Origin: ZLKRG08 sp046048895
Lineage (GTDB): Bacteria; Actinomycetota; Actinomycetes; Nanopelagicales; Nanopelagicaceae
DNA: 64,000 nt
Assembly (NCBI GenBank): GCA_046048895.1
Contig: JBJOFF010000004.1
Coordinates: forward strand, 1-64,000
Reading direction: 5' to 3'
Shown here piece after piece: positions 61,871 through 64,000 of the stretch. Position numbers and translations under genes: made by a program. The notes beneath the pieces were generated by a model. It had not been told where the DNA came from, did no database searches, and saw nothing but the letters and a program-made list of their open reading frames with translations. Within the stretch, counting starts at the first letter, position 1. Every line of letters starts with the position of its first letter.

Positions 61871-63354
61871 TTTGCTACCCTCAAATTATTTGCGGAATTA
61901 ATAGCGCCAAGTACGGCTGCTGCTTTATTGATGCACTCTTGATTCTCAGCTGAGGCATCTGAGTCTGCAACTATTCCGGCGCCCGCCTGAGCATAAGCAA
62001 CTCCATCTTTAATAACTGCAGTTCTGATTGCAATACAAGTATCGATATTGCCACGAAAATCTAAATACCCAAGCGCTCCGCCATAAATTCCTCTTCGGTT
62101 TGGTTCGAGCTCTTCAATAATTTCCATGGCGCGAGGTTTTGGAGCACCAGATAAAGTGCCAGCTGGGAAAGTTGAGAAGAGCGCATCTATTGGTGATTTA
62201 TCGGCTGCTAATTTTCCTGTAACAGTAGAAACAATATGCATCACATGTGAAAAACGTTCGATATTCATAAATTCAACAACTTCAACGCTCCCAGGTAGGC
62301 AGACTCTGCCTAAATCATTTCTACCTAAATCAACCAACATAAGATGCTCGGCGCGCTCCTTTGGATCAGCTAAAAGTTCTTGTGCATTTCGTTCATCAAT
62401 TTCTGGCGAATTAGATCGCTTGCGTGTTCCAGCAATGGGGTGCACCATCACTTCACCATTGGTAACTTTAACTAGCGCTTCTGGGCTAGAACCGACAATA
62501 TCCAGCCCATCTTCGAATCTTAGAAAGAACATATATGGACTTGGATTGTGAAGTCTTAACATTCGATAAACATCAATGGAATCAGCATGGCACTCAGCAG
62601 CAAATCGCTGGGAAATCACGACTTGAAAAGCTTCTCCAGCTTTAATTTCTTCCTTAACTTGCGCAACTTTCTTAACAAATTCTGATTCTGAAATATTGCG
62701 TTGATATTCCGGAGCGCTCTTTTCGTCAACAAATGCCAAGTTACCAGGTAGCGCTGTTTGTAAATCAGATTGCATGCGATTTAATCTTTTAATTGCTAAT
62801 TCATAAACTTCATCTACGCGCTCGTCGCTACCATCCCAATTGATAACGTTTGCAATCAAAGTGATTGTGCCTTCTGCGTGATCCATAACCGCTAAATCAG
62901 AAGTCAACATAAATTCTAGTTCCGGCACATTCAAATCATTTTTCGCTATAGCCGGAAGTTTCTCTAATCTACGAACGCTGTCGTAGCCCAAGTATCCAAC
63001 TAAACCGCCAGTTAAGGTTGGCATGTTTGGTAATTGCGGAGAACGTAAGTGTGCTGCAGCCATGCGCAAAGCAGTAAGTGGGTCCACATCAGTTGGCGCA
63101 CCTGCCGGCATAGTGCCACGCCAGAATACTTTGCCATCTTTTTCGGTAAGTGTTGCTTCAGAGGCCACACCGATAAATGAGTATCTAGACCATACGCCAC
63201 CATGTTCGGCAGATTCCAAAAGAAAAGTATTGGCTTTTAACTTACTTAATTTGCGGTAAACCCCTATTGGCGTCTCGCCATCTGCCAATAACTTTCTCGT
63301 AATTGGGATGACGTTATAATTTTTTGCGTATTCGCGGAATTCAGTTAAGTTCAT
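61867..63354 (-). CDS. trpE: Anthranilate synthase component I
   Basis: 495 aa from the ATG at 63354, which overlaps hisI by 14 nt and gives the typical MNLTEFREYAKNYNVIP start. The N-domain carries a feedback-site motif (LLESAEHGGVWSRYSFIG); the chorismate-binding domain has GDAFQ-like GEAFQVVISQRF, SPSPYMFFLRF-like NPSPYMFFLRFED, PIAGTRKR, VDLGRNDLGRVC and TLSGAPKPRAMEII. The glutaminase partner TrpG is not in the window. Confidence 0.96.
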   Translation of the reverse strand: MNLTEFREYAKNYNVIPITRKLLADGETPIGVYRKLSKLKANTFLLESAEHGGVWSRYSFIGVASEATLTEKDGKVFWRGTMPAGAPTDVDPLTALRMAAAHLRSPQLPNMPTLTGGLVGYLGYDSVRRLEKLPAIAKNDLNVPELEFMLTSDLAVMDHAEGTITLIANVINWDGSDERVDEVYELAIKRLNRMQSDLQTALPGNLAFVDEKSAPEYQRNISESEFVKKVAQVKEEIKAGEAFQVVISQRFAAECHADSIDVYRMLRLHNPSPYMFFLRFEDGLDIVGSSPEALVKVTNGEVMVHPIAGTRKRSNSPEIDERNAQELLADPKERAEHLMLVDLGRNDLGRVCLPGSVEVVEFMNIERFSHVMHIVSTVTGKLAADKSPIDALFSTFPAGTLSGAPKPRAMEIIEELEPNRRGIYGGALGYLDFRGNIDTCIAIRTAVIKDGVAYAQAGAGIVADSDASAENQECINKAAAVLGAINSANNLRVAK

Positions 63355-63664
63355 TGTGAAAACAACTTTTCTGTCCGGTATGGCAAGCAGAGCCAATCTG
63401 ATTTACCTTTAATAGGACTGAATCACCATCGCAATCAAAAGAAATATCAGCTACTTCTTGGAAATGGCCAGATGTCTCTCCTTTAATCCAGAGTGAATTT
63501 CGAGATCGACTAAAGTAGGTTGCGCGCTTGGTTTCGATAGTTTTCAAAAGTGCTTCTTCATTCATCCATGCGAGCATTAAGACTTCATTGCTTTTAACAT
63601 CCTGCGCAATCGCTGCAATCAAACCTTTGGCTAAGGCTGATTGAATCTGCGCTGGAATATTCAT
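63341..63664 (-). CDS. hisI: Phosphoribosyl-AMP cyclohydrolase
   Basis: 107 aa, the monofunctional form. VLMLAWMNEEALLKT and the metal-binding residues in DCDGDSVLL and SACHTGQKSCF are typical. Opens the adenine ring in histidine synthesis. 14 bp after hisF and overlapping trpE, so his and trp genes are joined in one cluster. Confidence 0.96.
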   Translation of the reverse strand: MNIPAQIQSALAKGLIAAIAQDVKSNEVLMLAWMNEEALLKTIETKRATYFSRSRNSLWIKGETSGHFQEVADISFDCDGDSVLLKVNQIGSACHTGQKSCFHNELN

Positions 63665-63678
63665 GGGTTAATTTTGCC

Positions 63679-64000
63679 CTAATTCAAAGCACTCTCGCGG
63701 ACGTTATATCCGCGCAACTTGAGATACTTCTTAACATCTGAGATTCGAAATGTTCCAAAGTGAAATACGCTCGCGGCCAGCAGCGCATCTGCGCCAGTTT
63801 CAAGGGCATCTGCAAAATCCTCTAACTTTCCAGCGCCGCCAGATGCAATTAGTGGCACAGAACAAATTGGTCGGACATCTTTCAACATCTGTAGATCAAA
63901 GCCAGTTCTAGTTCCATCTGCATCCATTGAATTGAGCAGAATTTCCCCCACACCTAAATCGGTTGCTTGCTTGATCCACTCGAGCGCATCAATTCCAGCG
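63679..64000 (-). CDS. hisF: Imidazole glycerol phosphate synthase cyclase subunit, C-terminal fragment
   Basis: 106 C-terminal residues are inside the window; the frame stays open to position 64000. GEILLNSMDADGTRTGFDL, the phosphate-binding PLIASGGAGKLEDF and ALLAASVFHFGTF are diagnostic of HisF. The N-terminal part lies to the right of the window. Confidence 0.95.
   Translation of the reverse strand, partial: AGIDALEWIKQATDLGVGEILLNSMDADGTRTGFDLQMLKDVRPICSVPLIASGGAGKLEDFADALETGADALLAASVFHFGTFRISDVKKYLKLRGYNVRESALN

Overview
This window looks like a chromosomal segment of a small-genome freshwater actinobacterium, most likely of the acI / Nanopelagicales group (Ca. Planktophila or Nanopelagicus type). 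That placement is inferred from three things. Actinobacterial marker genes and gene orders are present: RbpA, WhiA, an InhA-like FabI, a SufR-led suf operon with SufU and a Rieske protein, and a PdtaR-type ANTAR regulator. G+C is moderate to low by eye. Packing is extreme, with most neighbours overlapping by 1-14 nt and no non-coding gap above about 210 nt. I see no insertion sequence, prophage, integrase, CRISPR array or obvious foreign island.

Layout. 1-9364 (minus): fabG-fabI, then infC-rpmI-rplT-rRNA methyltransferase-pheS-pheT, then argC-argJ-argB (argB cut by the window edge). 9410-12203: a DUF3099-like membrane protein and SURF1 (plus), convergent with an ABC exporter (minus). 12254-18432 (minus): sufR-sufB-sufD-Rieske-sufC-sufS-sufU-sufT. 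18493-23835 (plus): ctaA-tkt-tal-pgi. 23852-37841 (minus): coaE-uvrB-uvrA-uvrC-rapZ-yvcK-whiA, then gap-pgk-tpiA-secG-rbpA. 37905-39251: rpsA (minus). 39406-43525: an MFS protein (plus), polA (minus), a hotdog thioesterase (plus). 43531-48226 (minus): a branched-chain amino acid type ABC transporter. 48382-56551 (minus): gltB-gltD, pyk, a tRNA and a PdtaR-like regulator. 56741-64000 (minus): hisF-hisI-trpE-small membrane protein-trpC-trpB-trpA-DsbA-like-lgt-VIT family.

Functionally this is core metabolism and information processing: lower glycolysis (tpiA, pgk, gap, pyk) and the non-oxidative pentose phosphate branch with pgi, Fe-S cluster assembly, heme A and cytochrome oxidase maturation, nucleotide excision repair, translation, Arg/Trp/His/Glu synthesis, amino acid uptake, lipoprotein modification and the last steps of fatty-acid elongation.

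No clearly new multi-gene system is visible. The most interesting signals are small and regulatory: an infC gene with only an ATC start available; a tRNA-Leu(CAA) with a class-II-type D arm but a 5-nt variable loop, whose 3' end lies one base before the start codon of the ANTAR regulator; a four-copy 10-bp phased repeat upstream of gltB and a similar repeat upstream of the amino acid binding protein gene; a terminator-like hairpin filling the gap leader; a SufR-like operator overlapping a predicted leaderless start; and repeated -10-like hexamers 6-7 nt before start codons. Product calls rest on reading motifs and gene order; no database search was run.
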